From Rhizobium viscosum (lineage in GTDB: Bacteria; Pseudomonadota; Alphaproteobacteria; Rhizobiales; Rhizobiaceae), in the NCBI RefSeq assembly GCF_014873945.1, contig NZ_JADBEC010000002.1:2108001-2172000 (forward strand): a DNA stretch of 64,000 nucleotides, in the 5' to 3' direction. Position numbers and translations under genes: made by a program. How positions within the stretch are numbered: the stretch's first letter is position 1; the number at the start of each line of letters is the position of its first letter. The notes beneath the pieces are model-generated. The model had not been told where the DNA came from and did no database searches. It saw nothing but the letters and a program-made list of their open reading frames with translations. Shown in pieces: positions 50,184 to 58,708 of the stretch.

Positions 50184-51809
50184 GTGACAGACATGGCGGC
50201 AAAAGAGATGCGAGCGGATATTCTGGTGGTTGGCGGCGGCCTTGGCGGCGTGGCGGCAGCACTTGGCGCATGCCGCGCCGGCAAGAGCGTCATCATGACC
50301 GAGGAATTCGACTGGATCGGCGGCCAGCTGACCAGCCAAGGCGTGCCTTCCGACGAACATACCTGGGTCGAGCAATTTGGCATCACACGCTCTTACCGCA
50401 AGCTGCGCAATGGTGTGCGGCAATATTATCGCGACAATTATCCGCTGACCGAGGGCGCCCGCGCCTGGGGCGATCTCAATCCCGGCGGCGGCTGGGTGAG
50501 CCGCATCTGCGCCGAGCCGCGCGTCAGCCTGGCGGTCATGGAAGCGATGCTGATGCCCTATCGCGGTGCCGGCCGCCTTAGGGTGTTGCAGCCCTATCGT
50601 CCGGTCGCCGCTGATGTCGACGGCGACACCGTACGCTCCGTTACCGTCCGCCATCGCGATACCAACCGTGAGGTCGTCATCACGGCCGATTATATCCTCG
50701 ATGCCACCGAGCTCGGCGATCTCTTGCCGATGACCCGCACGGATTACGCAAAAGGCTTCGAGGCGCAATCCGATACGGGAGAGCCGAGCGCGCCCTCGGA
50801 GGCGCAGCCCGACAATGTCCAGGCCGTGTCGATCTGCTTCGCAGTCGATTGCGTGGATGGCGACCAGACGATCGACAAGCCCGAGAATTACGACTACTGG
50901 CGCAAGTACCAGCCGCATTTCTGGGGCGGGCCGTTGCTCGGCTTCACCGCGCCGCACCCGCGCACGCTGGAATTCACTACGCGCAGCTTCACGCCCAATG
51001 TCGACGACGACCCACTGCTCGTCGATGCCGATCAGCGCAAGGGCGGCGGCGATGAAAACCTCTGGCTCTTCCGCCGTATTGCGGCGCGAGGCAATTTTCA
51101 GCCCGGCTTCTACCAGTCCGACATCTGTTTCGTGAACTGGCCGATGATCGACTACATGGACGGAACGATCATCGACGTTTCGGAGGACGACAAGGCACTG
51201 CACCTGAGGGCGGCCGCCGATCTTTCCTATTCTGTCTTCTACTGGCTGCAGACCGAGGCGCCGCGCATCGATGGCGGGCAGGGTTACCGCGGCTTGCGGC
51301 TTCGTGGTGACATCACCGGCACCGAGCATGGTCTCGCCATGGCGCCCTATATCCGCGAGAGCCGCCGCATCAAGCCCGTCACCCGTATCACTGAGCAGGA
51401 CCTCTCCTATGAGGTTCGCGGCGGCAAGGGCGCGGTCAGCTATCGCGACAGCATCGGCATCGGCATGTACCGCATCGACCTGCACCCCTCGACCGGTGGC
51501 GATAACTACATCGACGTGCCGTCCTGCCCCTTCGAGATTCCGCTTGGCGCCCTGCTGCCACAGCGCATGACGAACCTGATTGCGGCCGGCAAGAATATCG
51601 GCACCACCCATATCACCAATGGATGTTACCGCCTGCATCCGGTCGAATGGAATATCGGCGAGGCGGCCGGCATGCTGGCCGCCCACTGCCTCGACAAGGG
51701 GCTGAAACCTCACCAGGTCCAGGAAAACGACACGCATCTCCACGACTTCCAGAAGGATCTTGTGCGGGAAGGCATCGAGATCCGCTGGCCGGTCATCGCG
51801 GCCTACTGA
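50184..51809 (+). CDS. FAD-dependent oxidoreductase of unknown substrate (FAD_oxidored family)
   Basis: A 541-residue flavoprotein. N-terminal FAD motif ADILVVGGGLGGVAAALGAC (residues ~11-30), then EEFDWIGGQLTSQGV, which is characteristic of the PF12831 group, and near the C-terminus LIAAGKNIGTTHITNGCYR and HPVEWNIGEAAGMLAAHCLD, also typical. No signal peptide. The family is widespread in carbohydrate clusters, but the reactions are mostly unknown; redox change of a sugar or sugar acid after import is a fair guess. Start GTG 50184, or ATG 50193 three codons later. It sits between the regulator and the CUT1-type importer. Confidence 0.82.
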   Translation: MTDMAAKEMRADILVVGGGLGGVAAALGACRAGKSVIMTEEFDWIGGQLTSQGVPSDEHTWVEQFGITRSYRKLRNGVRQYYRDNYPLTEGARAWGDLNPGGGWVSRICAEPRVSLAVMEAMLMPYRGAGRLRVLQPYRPVAADVDGDTVRSVTVRHRDTNREVVITADYILDATELGDLLPMTRTDYAKGFEAQSDTGEPSAPSEAQPDNVQAVSICFAVDCVDGDQTIDKPENYDYWRKYQPHFWGGPLLGFTAPHPRTLEFTTRSFTPNVDDDPLLVDADQRKGGGDENLWLFRRIAARGNFQPGFYQSDICFVNWPMIDYMDGTIIDVSEDDKALHLRAAADLSYSVFYWLQTEAPRIDGGQGYRGLRLRGDITGTEHGLAMAPYIRESRRIKPVTRITEQDLSYEVRGGKGAVSYRDSIGIGMYRIDLHPSTGGDNYIDVPSCPFEIPLGALLPQRMTNLIAAGKNIGTTHITNGCYRLHPVEWNIGEAAGMLAAHCLDKGLKPHQVQENDTHLHDFQKDLVREGIEIRWPVIAAY

Positions 51810-51849
51810 GCAGCCATCAGTGCAACCCATCTTTGGAGGAGGAACGGGA

Positions 51850-53121
51850 ATGAACAAGAACACGACACTGAAATCCGTGCTGGTGGCGCTCGCGCTCACC
51901 GTGCCGCTCGCCTGCGGCGGCATTGCCAATGCGCAGGACGCCGTCAATCTGCGCATGACCATCTGGAGCGCGGCAGAAGCACATCTGAAGCTTTTCAACG
52001 AGATTGCTGCCGGCTTCAAGAAGGATCATCCGAACGTCACTGTAACCTTCGAGTCGCTGCCGTTCGACACCTATACGACGGCTCTCACCACCCAGATCGC
52101 CGGCGGCAATGCGCCTGATATGGCCTGGATCTTCGAGACGGCCGCTTATGACTTCGTCAATTCCGGTGCGCTTTATCCGCTTACCGATACGCTGAAGGCG
52201 ACGCAGGGATACAATCTCGACGAGGTGAGCACGACTGCCACGGAGCGCTGGCAGAAAGACGGTACGCTCTATGCCTACCCCTTTTCCACGTCGCCCTTTG
52301 CGGTTTTCGTCAACAATGACCTGATCAAGACGGCCGGTGCCAAGACACCTGCCGAGCTGATCGCCGCCGGCGAATGGACCTGGGACAACGCGATCGCGAC
52401 AGCTTCGGCCGTCGGCCAGAAGGGCAAGGGCGGCCTGATCGTGCGCGATTTCAACTACCAGATCTGGCAGAACCTCACTTCGATCTGGAACGGCTTCGGT
52501 GCGGCACCCTGGAGTGCTGACGGTAAAACCTGCACGATGACCGAAAAGCCGATGGTCGATGCGCTCACTTTCATCCATGACGCGATCTTCAACAAGAAAG
52601 CGATCCCCGGTCCCGGCGAAAACGTCGATTTCTTCGCCGGTAATGCGGCGATGACCATCACCCAGATCAGCCGCGCATCGCTCCTGCCGAAGGACAAGCC
52701 CTTCTCCTGGGATCTCGTGCCGCTGCCGAAGGGGCCGGCCGGCGACTATGCGCTGATCGGCCAGGCAGGTATCGGCGTCATGCAATCGGGCAAGAATGCC
52801 AAGACGGCCGCCGAATTCGTCGCCTATATGACGAACCCGGAAAATTCGGCCAAGCTCAGCCAGTTCTTTCCTTCAGCCCGCAAGTCCCTGCTGAACGCCG
52901 AGGTGCTGAAAAAGACCAATCCGCTGCTCAGCAAAGAACAGATCGACAAGGTCGTCATCGCGGGCATCGCGACCGGCAAGGTCATCCCCGGCCATACCGG
53001 CTTTGCCCAGATCCAGCAGATCGTCCGCTCCGGCCTCGACGCCGTCTGGCGTTCGGATGCCGATGTTGCCGGCGCGCTTAAGACGATTTGCGGGCAGATC
53101 GGCCCGCTGCTCAAGCGCTGA
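51850..53121 (+). CDS. Sugar ABC transporter substrate-binding protein, family 1 (CUT1)
   Basis: A 423-residue binding protein of the UgpB/MalE type. Signal peptide residues 1-30 (LKSVLVALALTVPLACGG, ending ANAQD). Mature features: LRMTIWSAAEAHLKLFNEIAAGF, VTFESLPFDTYTTALTTQIA, GGNAPDMAWIFE, and later PFSWDLVPLPKGPAGD with EFVAYMTNPENSAKLSQFFP, all usual for the family. GGAGGAGGAACGGGA precedes ATG 51850. Two permeases and an ATPase follow directly. Confidence 0.92.
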   Translation: MNKNTTLKSVLVALALTVPLACGGIANAQDAVNLRMTIWSAAEAHLKLFNEIAAGFKKDHPNVTVTFESLPFDTYTTALTTQIAGGNAPDMAWIFETAAYDFVNSGALYPLTDTLKATQGYNLDEVSTTATERWQKDGTLYAYPFSTSPFAVFVNNDLIKTAGAKTPAELIAAGEWTWDNAIATASAVGQKGKGGLIVRDFNYQIWQNLTSIWNGFGAAPWSADGKTCTMTEKPMVDALTFIHDAIFNKKAIPGPGENVDFFAGNAAMTITQISRASLLPKDKPFSWDLVPLPKGPAGDYALIGQAGIGVMQSGKNAKTAAEFVAYMTNPENSAKLSQFFPSARKSLLNAEVLKKTNPLLSKEQIDKVVIAGIATGKVIPGHTGFAQIQQIVRSGLDAVWRSDADVAGALKTICGQIGPLLKR

Positions 53122-53132
53122 GGGGACGAGAG

Positions 53133-54065
53133 ATGGCTGTCGCACAGGACAACGCAACACTGGAAGGCCGCTCGTCGTCGCCGTTCTGGACGGTTGCGCG
53201 GCGTGACAGCCTCGCCGGCTTCCTCTTCATCGCGCCGCAACTGATAGGGATCACCATCTTCGTGCTGATCCCGCTCGGTCTGGTCTTCTGGTATTCGCTG
53301 CATGAGTGGAACGTGCTCGCCAATACCTTCACCTATACCGGCATGCAGAACTACCAGATGCTGATGGAAGATCCGAACCTGCTGCAGGTGCTGGGGTCGA
53401 CCGCAATCTTCTCCGCCGGGCTCGTGGTTTTCAACCTGTCGCTGGCTTTGTTGCTCGCGGTCCTTTTGAACCAGAAGCTTGCAGGCATCACGGTCTTCCG
53501 GACGCTGTTCTTCTCGCCTGTTGTCGTGTCGCTGGTGGCCTGGACGATCGTCTGGGGATTTCTTCTGCAGAAGAATGGCGGCATCAACGGCATGCTGCTG
53601 CTGTTTGGCCTCGAGGGTCCGAACTGGCTGCGCGGCGAGACCACCGCGATGATCTCGGTCATCGTCGTCCAGGTGTTCAAGAATGTCGGCCTCAATATGA
53701 TCCTGTTTCTTGCGGCCCTCCAGGGTGTGCCGAACGAGCTCTATGAGGCGGCCCGCATCGATGGTGCGCCGCGTTTCAAGCAGTTCCGCCGCATTACTTT
53801 GCCGCTGATAAGCCCGACCATCCTGCTCACCTCGATCATTACCATCGTCGGATCGCTGCAGGTTTTCGCGCAAATTGCGGTGCTCACACAGGGTGGGCCG
53901 GGCCTCTCGACGACGGTGCTCGTCTATTACCTCTACCAGCAAGCCTTCCAGTTCCATTTCTTCGGCTACGGTTCGACGCTTTCGATCCTGCTCTTCCTGA
54001 TCGTCGCCGTCCTGACCTTCGCCCAATGGCAATTGCGCAAGAGGATCGTGTTCTATGAAAGCTGA
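53133..54065 (+). CDS. Sugar ABC transporter permease, MalF/UgpA type
   Basis: A 310-residue CUT1 permease with about six membrane helices. The first helix is AGFLFIAPQLIGITIFVLIP, and the docking loop is LQGVPNELYEAARIDGAPRF, the EAA signature of MalF/UgpA permeases. A 30-residue hydrophilic tail precedes the first helix. ATG 53133 follows GAGGGGACGAG. It overlaps the next permease gene by 11 bases. Confidence 0.92.
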   Translation: MAVAQDNATLEGRSSSPFWTVARRDSLAGFLFIAPQLIGITIFVLIPLGLVFWYSLHEWNVLANTFTYTGMQNYQMLMEDPNLLQVLGSTAIFSAGLVVFNLSLALLLAVLLNQKLAGITVFRTLFFSPVVVSLVAWTIVWGFLLQKNGGINGMLLLFGLEGPNWLRGETTAMISVIVVQVFKNVGLNMILFLAALQGVPNELYEAARIDGAPRFKQFRRITLPLISPTILLTSIITIVGSLQVFAQIAVLTQGGPGLSTTVLVYYLYQQAFQFHFFGYGSTLSILLFLIVAVLTFAQWQLRKRIVFYES

Positions 54066-54897
54066 GATCTCCCCGCGCATGAAGGTCATTTTATACGGGC
54101 TGATGTGCGTGCTTCTCATCCCATTCGTTTTTCCGACCTGGTGGATGGTCACGTCTTCGGTGAAGCCGATCAGCGACATCTTCGCCTTTCCGCCGCAACT
54201 TTTCCCGCAGAGCTATGACTGGACGACCTATAGCAAGGTCTTCGAGCTGCAGCCTTTCGTGAAGCAATACTGGAACTCGGCCTATATTGCTGCGGTCGTC
54301 ACTGTTGGCACGATGATCGTTTCGTCGATGGCCGGCTACGCCTTCGCGCGTATCAAGTTCCCGTTCGCCAACACAATCTTCATGATCGTTCTGCTCGGCC
54401 TTTTGATCCCCTCCGAAGTGACGATCGTGCCGCTCTTCCAGATGTTTCTGAAGGCCGGCATGGTCAACACGCATTGGCCGCTGGTGCTGGTGCCGATCTT
54501 TGGTGCGCCGAGCGTCTTTGCGACTTTCGTCATGCGGCAGTTCTTCGTGACCCTGCCGGTCGAACTGGAGGAGGCCGCCCGGGTCGATGGCCTCGGCCGT
54601 TTCAAAATCTTCCGCAAGATCGCCCTCCCGCTTGCAAGACCAGCGCTTGCCTCGGTGGCGATCTTTACCTTCCTGCATTCATGGAACCTCTATCTCGAAC
54701 CGATAGTATTCCTGTCGAGCGCGGACAAGTTCACTCTGCCCCAGGCGCTCACCCAATATACCGACGCCTATGGCGGGCCGATGTGGAACATCCAGCTCGC
54801 TGCAGCAACACTGACGGCCCTGCCCGTTCTCATCGTTTTCATCATCGCGCAGAAGCAATTCGTCGAAGGCCTCGCGCATACCGGCCTCAAGGGCTGA
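54055..54897 (+). CDS. Sugar ABC transporter permease, MalG/UgpE type
   Basis: A 280-residue CUT1 permease with six helices: first helix VILYGLMCVLLIPFVFPTWW, and docking loop FFVTLPVELEEAARVDGLGR, the EAA signature of MalG/UgpE. It starts inside the last codons of the partner permease gene, so the two subunits are made together. Confidence 0.92.
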   Translation: MKAEISPRMKVILYGLMCVLLIPFVFPTWWMVTSSVKPISDIFAFPPQLFPQSYDWTTYSKVFELQPFVKQYWNSAYIAAVVTVGTMIVSSMAGYAFARIKFPFANTIFMIVLLGLLIPSEVTIVPLFQMFLKAGMVNTHWPLVLVPIFGAPSVFATFVMRQFFVTLPVELEEAARVDGLGRFKIFRKIALPLARPALASVAIFTFLHSWNLYLEPIVFLSSADKFTLPQALTQYTDAYGGPMWNIQLAAATLTALPVLIVFIIAQKQFVEGLAHTGLKG

Positions 54898-54914
54898 AGA
54901 ACCGGATTTCTCCC

Positions 54915-55967
54915 ATGGCTGACGTTACCCTTTCCCGTGTCCGCAAGAGTTATGGTGCGCTCGACATCATTCATGGTGCCGATCTCGGCATCCGCGACGG
55001 CGAATTCGTCGTGCTGGTCGGGCCATCCGGCTGCGGCAAGTCCACTTTGCTCAGGATGATCGCCGGGCTCGAGACGATTACCGGCGGGGACATCAGGATC
55101 GGCGGGCGGGTGGTCAACGATCTCGATCCGAAAGATCGCGATATCGCCATGGTCTTCCAGAACTACGCGCTCTATCCGCATATGACGGTCGCGACCAATA
55201 TGGGCTTCTCGCTGGAGCATCGCGGCGCCAGCAAGGCGCAGATTGCCGAGCGGGTGAAATGGGCGGCCGATATACTCGGCCTGTCTCAACTTCTCGATCG
55301 TTATCCGCGCCAGCTCTCCGGTGGTCAGCGCCAGCGCGTCGCCATGGGCCGGGCGATCGTTCGCAATCCGCAGGTCTTCCTGTTCGACGAGCCATTGTCG
55401 AACCTCGACGCCAAACTGCGCGTCGTCATGCGTGGCGAAATCAAGAGCCTGCACCAGAGGCTGAAGACGACCACCATTTATGTCACCCATGACCAGGTCG
55501 AGGCGATGACCATGGCCGACAAGATCGTCGTGCTGAATGCTGGAAAGGTGGAACAGATCGGCGCTCCGCTCGACCTTTACGACCGGCCCGCCAACCAGTT
55601 CGTAGCCGGGTTCATCGGATCACCGTCCATGAACTTCTTGAGCGGCACGATCACCGATAAGGGGTTCGCAGCACCCGGCATTGTCTTGCCACTTCCGCAA
55701 ACTGCCCCTGCACTGAGCGACCGCAAGCTTGTCTATGGCATCCGGCCCGAGCATTTCTCGCTCGAAGAAGCTGGCGTGCCGGCTGAGATCGTTCTGGTCG
55801 AGCCGATGGGGTCGGAAACCCAGGTGACAATGAAACTCGGTGAAACGCAAGTCACCGGCGTCTTTCGTGAGCGCGTATCGATGTCTCCAGGAGCGACAAT
55901 CCGCGTGCGCCCGGAGCTTTCCGATATCCATCTCTTCGCTGCCGATGGCGGCGAACGTCTGAACTGA
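54915..55967 (+). CDS. Sugar ABC transporter ATPase, MalK/UgpC type
   Basis: A 350-residue ATPase. Walker A GPSGCGKSTLLRMIAGLE, Q-loop MVFQNYALYPHMTV, signature LSGGQRQRVAMGRA, Walker B VFLFDEPLSNLD, H-loop YVTHDQVEAMTMADK. After residue ~240 comes the TOBE/MalK regulatory domain (FIGSPSMNFLSG; YGIRPEHFSL; ETQVTMKLGETQ). Complete and of normal length. It lies 17 bp after the permease gene and 9 bp before the unknown TIM-barrel gene. Confidence 0.93.
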   Translation: MADVTLSRVRKSYGALDIIHGADLGIRDGEFVVLVGPSGCGKSTLLRMIAGLETITGGDIRIGGRVVNDLDPKDRDIAMVFQNYALYPHMTVATNMGFSLEHRGASKAQIAERVKWAADILGLSQLLDRYPRQLSGGQRQRVAMGRAIVRNPQVFLFDEPLSNLDAKLRVVMRGEIKSLHQRLKTTTIYVTHDQVEAMTMADKIVVLNAGKVEQIGAPLDLYDRPANQFVAGFIGSPSMNFLSGTITDKGFAAPGIVLPLPQTAPALSDRKLVYGIRPEHFSLEEAGVPAEIVLVEPMGSETQVTMKLGETQVTGVFRERVSMSPGATIRVRPELSDIHLFAADGGERLN

Positions 55968-55976
55968 GGCTGCTCC

Positions 55977-56669
55977 ATGCCGACCTATCCGGAAACCCGG
56001 CTCACAAAGGCGCTGCGCGAGGGGGAGTTTCCTGTCATCGTCTCGCTCGCGCGTCACGATCTCGACCTCGCGAGGGCTGCCATCGATGCAGGTGCGTTCG
56101 CGATCAAGGTTCATCTCAACGCCTATCATCGCGCCACCGGCACGACCTTCGGCAGTTTTGCCGATGAGCGCCGGTTTTTCGAGAACCTCGCAACGCTCGG
56201 CGTGCCGCTTCTTGTCATGGCGGGACAAGAAAAGGTTCCGAGCCCGCAAGAGATGGAGGCGCTCGCCAATCTCGGCTTCGAGGGTTTCAATATCTATTTC
56301 AACGATATGCAGCCGCATCTGCTGCAATCCAGACTACGGCCCATTCCTGCTCTTGGCGAGGCGAGTACGGACGAGGACTTGACGAGCATTCTCGACATTC
56401 CCGGCGCGATGATGGAAGCCTCGGTCGCTTCCTTTGCCGACTATGGAAAGCCGCTCGACGAGAGGGATCTTGATCGCTACCGGACCATCGCGGGCAAGGC
56501 GGGCATTCCGGTCATCGCGCCAAGCCAGAAGATGTTTGTGCCCGACGATATGCCGAAGCTGAGGGACGCGGGCATTGCTGCCCCTCTGCTCGGCGTTATC
56601 GTCACCGGCACGACGCCGGAGAGCATGAGAGCGGCGGTGCAGCCGATCGTTGCGGCAATACGGCGATGA
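55977..56669 (+). CDS. Unknown TIM-barrel-like protein at the end of the sugar-importer operon
   Basis: A 230-residue soluble protein I do not recognise. Alternating hydrophobic strands and helices suggest a TIM barrel: EFPVIVSLAR, AGAFAIKVHLNAYHRATG, GVPLLVMAGQEKV, FEGFNIYFNDM, RPIPALGEAS, GIPVIAPSQKMFVPDD and APLLGVIVTGTTPESM. The last piece (GVIVTGTTPES) resembles the phosphate-binding end of ribulose-phosphate-binding barrels. Candidate active residues are the Lys and His in IKVHLNAYHR and the Gln-Lys in SQKMF. It follows the ATPase gene by 9 bp, so it likely acts on the imported compound, perhaps as an aldolase or isomerase. No reaction can be assigned. Confidence 0.65.
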   Translation: MPTYPETRLTKALREGEFPVIVSLARHDLDLARAAIDAGAFAIKVHLNAYHRATGTTFGSFADERRFFENLATLGVPLLVMAGQEKVPSPQEMEALANLGFEGFNIYFNDMQPHLLQSRLRPIPALGEASTDEDLTSILDIPGAMMEASVASFADYGKPLDERDLDRYRTIAGKAGIPVIAPSQKMFVPDDMPKLRDAGIAAPLLGVIVTGTTPESMRAAVQPIVAAIRR

Positions 56670-56693
56670 GGCTGAGCGCCGGTGGCCGGGGTT

Positions 56694-57617
56694 TTACTCC
56701 GCGGCCAGCCTCGCCTGGTCATTAGCCTCGACAATCGACCGCAGCACGGAGAGCTCCTCGTCCGTCAGGTTCGTGAGCGGCGCGCGCACGGTGCCCGGAT
56801 CGCGGCCGATGACCTGCAGCCCCGCCTTGATGATGGAGACGGCGTAGCCCTTCTTCCGGTTGCGCAGCGCGACGAAAGGGAAGAAGAAATCCTTGAGGAT
56901 CTGGTCGACGGTCTTCTGGTCGCCTGCCCTGAGCGCCTTGTAGAACCGTTGCGAAAGAGCAGGCACGAAGTTGAAGACCGCCGAGGAATAGGTGGTCACG
57001 CCTGCGGCAAAATAGGCCTGTGCGTAGACTTCGTGGGTCGGCATGCCGCCGACATAGACGAGCCGGTCGCCGATCTTGGTGGTGATCTCGATGACACGGT
57101 CGACGTCGCCAACGCCATCCTTGAAGCCGATGAGATTGGGGCACGCATCGCAAAGCTGAGCGATGCTGTCGGCCGACAGGATCGCGTTGTCCCTGTTATA
57201 GACGATCACGCCTATCCCGACCGACTGGCAGACAGCCTTCACATGGGCAACAAGCCCGGCCTGCTCGGCAAACATCAGATAGGGCGGAAGCAGCAATAGG
57301 CCATCGGCACCGGCCTTTTCGGCAGCGCGCGCAATATCGATGGCAAGTGAGGTACCATAGCCCGTGCCAGAGATGATCGGCGTTTTGCCTGCGGCAGCCT
57401 TGGCAGCGCGAATGACGGAGGGGATTTCGGCCGGATTGAGGGAGAAGAATTCGCCCGTGCCGCCAGCGGCAAAAAGGGCGCTTGCGTCAAAACCGGCAAG
57501 CCAGTTCACATGGTCGCGGTATGCGGCTTCATTGAACTTGTTCTCGCTGTCGAAATGCGTCACCGGGAAGGAGAGGAGGCCGTCGCCCACGGCTTTCTTG
57601 ATGGCGTTGGGATCCAT
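56694..57617 (-). CDS. DapA-family 5-dehydro-4-deoxyglucarate dehydratase (KdgD-like)
   Basis: A 307-residue class I aldolase-fold enzyme of the DapA/NAL superfamily. The wording matches 5-dehydro-4-deoxyglucarate dehydratase, which turns 5-keto-4-deoxyglucarate into 2-oxoglutarate semialdehyde, CO2 and water: FPVTHFDSENKFNEAAYRDH, FAAGGTGEFFSLNPAE, ISGTGYGTSLAIDIARA, VIVYNRDN with the active Tyr, and Lys166 in GFKDGVGDVDR as Schiff-base residue. The start at 57617 (MDPNAIKK) follows AAGGAA; a 16-residue longer frame lacks homology. It lies 44 bp downstream of the uxuA-like gene on the same strand. Confidence 0.87.
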   Translation of the reverse strand: MDPNAIKKAVGDGLLSFPVTHFDSENKFNEAAYRDHVNWLAGFDASALFAAGGTGEFFSLNPAEIPSVIRAAKAAAGKTPIISGTGYGTSLAIDIARAAEKAGADGLLLLPPYLMFAEQAGLVAHVKAVCQSVGIGVIVYNRDNAILSADSIAQLCDACPNLIGFKDGVGDVDRVIEITTKIGDRLVYVGGMPTHEVYAQAYFAAGVTTYSSAVFNFVPALSQRFYKALRAGDQKTVDQILKDFFFPFVALRNRKKGYAVSIIKAGLQVIGRDPGTVRAPLTNLTDEELSVLRSIVEANDQARLAAE

Positions 57618-57661
57618 GTTGAATTCCTTGAATAATTGCTGATTGAAGGTGAGCGCCTCGC

Positions 57662-58642
57662 TCACATGTGACCGGCTTCCATCGCCTCGAGGATTGCGGC
57701 GATGTACCCGTAGCAGAAGCTGAAGGCGACGCCCGTCGCGTCGCGGCCGCTGATGCGCGGCACATGGTCCGGCATGACCATGTATTTGTAGCCGACCTCG
57801 CGGTAGACCTTCAGCGACCGCACCATGTCCATGTCGCCTTCGTCGGGAAAGGTTTCCATGAAGGAGAGCTTGCCGCCGCTGATGTTGCGGAAGTGCAGAT
57901 TGAAGATCTTTCCGCGTGTGCCGAACCAGCGGATGATGTCGTCGATCTCCTCGCGCGGATTGTCGAGCATCTCGCCGATCGAACCCTGGCAGAAATTCAG
58001 GCCGTGATAGGGGCTCTCGCGCATCTGCACGAATTTTTTCAGCCCATCAACAGTGCCGAGGACACGTGTAACACCACGATAGCCCGGCGGTGTATAGGGA
58101 TCGTGCGGATGGCAGGCAAGACGCACCTTGTTGCTCTCTGCAACGGGAACCACGCGCTCGAGGAAATAGTCGATGCGCTCCCAGTTCTCATCTTCGGAGA
58201 GGACGCCGGCGAGGCCGGGCGCGGCCTGCTGATCGGTCTTTTCCCAGCGAAAGGCCTCGTTTAGAGAACCGCCACGGCCTTTTTCAAGCTCCGTCCGGGG
58301 AATGCCGATGAGGTTGAGATTGTATTTCGTGGCGGGGATTCCAGCCTTCGCGCAATTCTCGATCATCCGGCAGACGGCATCGATCTGCCGATCGCGTTCC
58401 GGACCAGCTAGCAAAATGTCGGGATAGGAAGCGTTTTCGATCGGTTTGGAGGGCAAGGGCAGCTGGATCATGTCCAGAACGAGACCGAAGCTCTCCACAT
58501 GATCACGATGGCGCTCGAGATCCTCCAGCGTCCAGCTCGAAGGCGCCCCCGGCGGGTCAGCGGAAATATGCTTTACGCCCAGTTGGGCAAAAACGCGAAA
58601 ATCATCGTCGTCCCGCGCGGCGACCTGGGTTCCCAAATACAC
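57662..58642 (-). CDS. uxuA: Mannonate dehydratase-like protein (UxuA family)
   Basis: A 326-residue TIM-barrel dehydratase of the UxuA family, which dehydrates D-mannonate to 2-keto-3-deoxygluconate using a divalent metal. Motifs: CHPHDPYTP, GLNFCQGSIGEML, GKIFNLHFRNISGG, FMETFPDEGDMDM and YKYMVMPDHVP, matching the metal-site segments of UxuA. It is shorter than the ~394-residue E. coli enzyme. I place the start at GTG 58642 (MYLGTQVAARD), because GGGAGG stands 7 bases before it; the ATG at 58660 would put that ribosome site inside the gene. The neighbouring dehydratase is of the glucarate type, so the natural substrate may not be mannonate. Confidence 0.83.
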   Translation of the reverse strand: MYLGTQVAARDDDDFRVFAQLGVKHISADPPGAPSSWTLEDLERHRDHVESFGLVLDMIQLPLPSKPIENASYPDILLAGPERDRQIDAVCRMIENCAKAGIPATKYNLNLIGIPRTELEKGRGGSLNEAFRWEKTDQQAAPGLAGVLSEDENWERIDYFLERVVPVAESNKVRLACHPHDPYTPPGYRGVTRVLGTVDGLKKFVQMRESPYHGLNFCQGSIGEMLDNPREEIDDIIRWFGTRGKIFNLHFRNISGGKLSFMETFPDEGDMDMVRSLKVYREVGYKYMVMPDHVPRISGRDATGVAFSFCYGYIAAILEAMEAGHM

Positions 58643-58667
58643 AATTAACCTCCCGATCATTCAAATC

Positions 58668-58681
58668 ATGTCATATGACAT
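58668..58681. promoter_or_regulatory. Palindromic operator upstream of the uxuA-like gene
   Basis: ATGTCATATGACAT is a perfect 14-bp palindrome, 26 bp upstream of the uxuA start. The flanking GACATAATATG (58677-58687) also occurs, inverted, before the importer operon at 59499-59511. It is a likely site for the GntR-type regulator encoded next door. Confidence 0.7.
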
Positions 58682-58708
58682 AATATGAATTTCAGAAGTT
58701 GTCGAGCC

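Noticed and set aside
50034..52019. A 661-codon open frame on the minus strand
   Set aside because: It is a shadow of the FAD oxidoreductase gene and its neighbours, with no ribosome site or recognisable motif.
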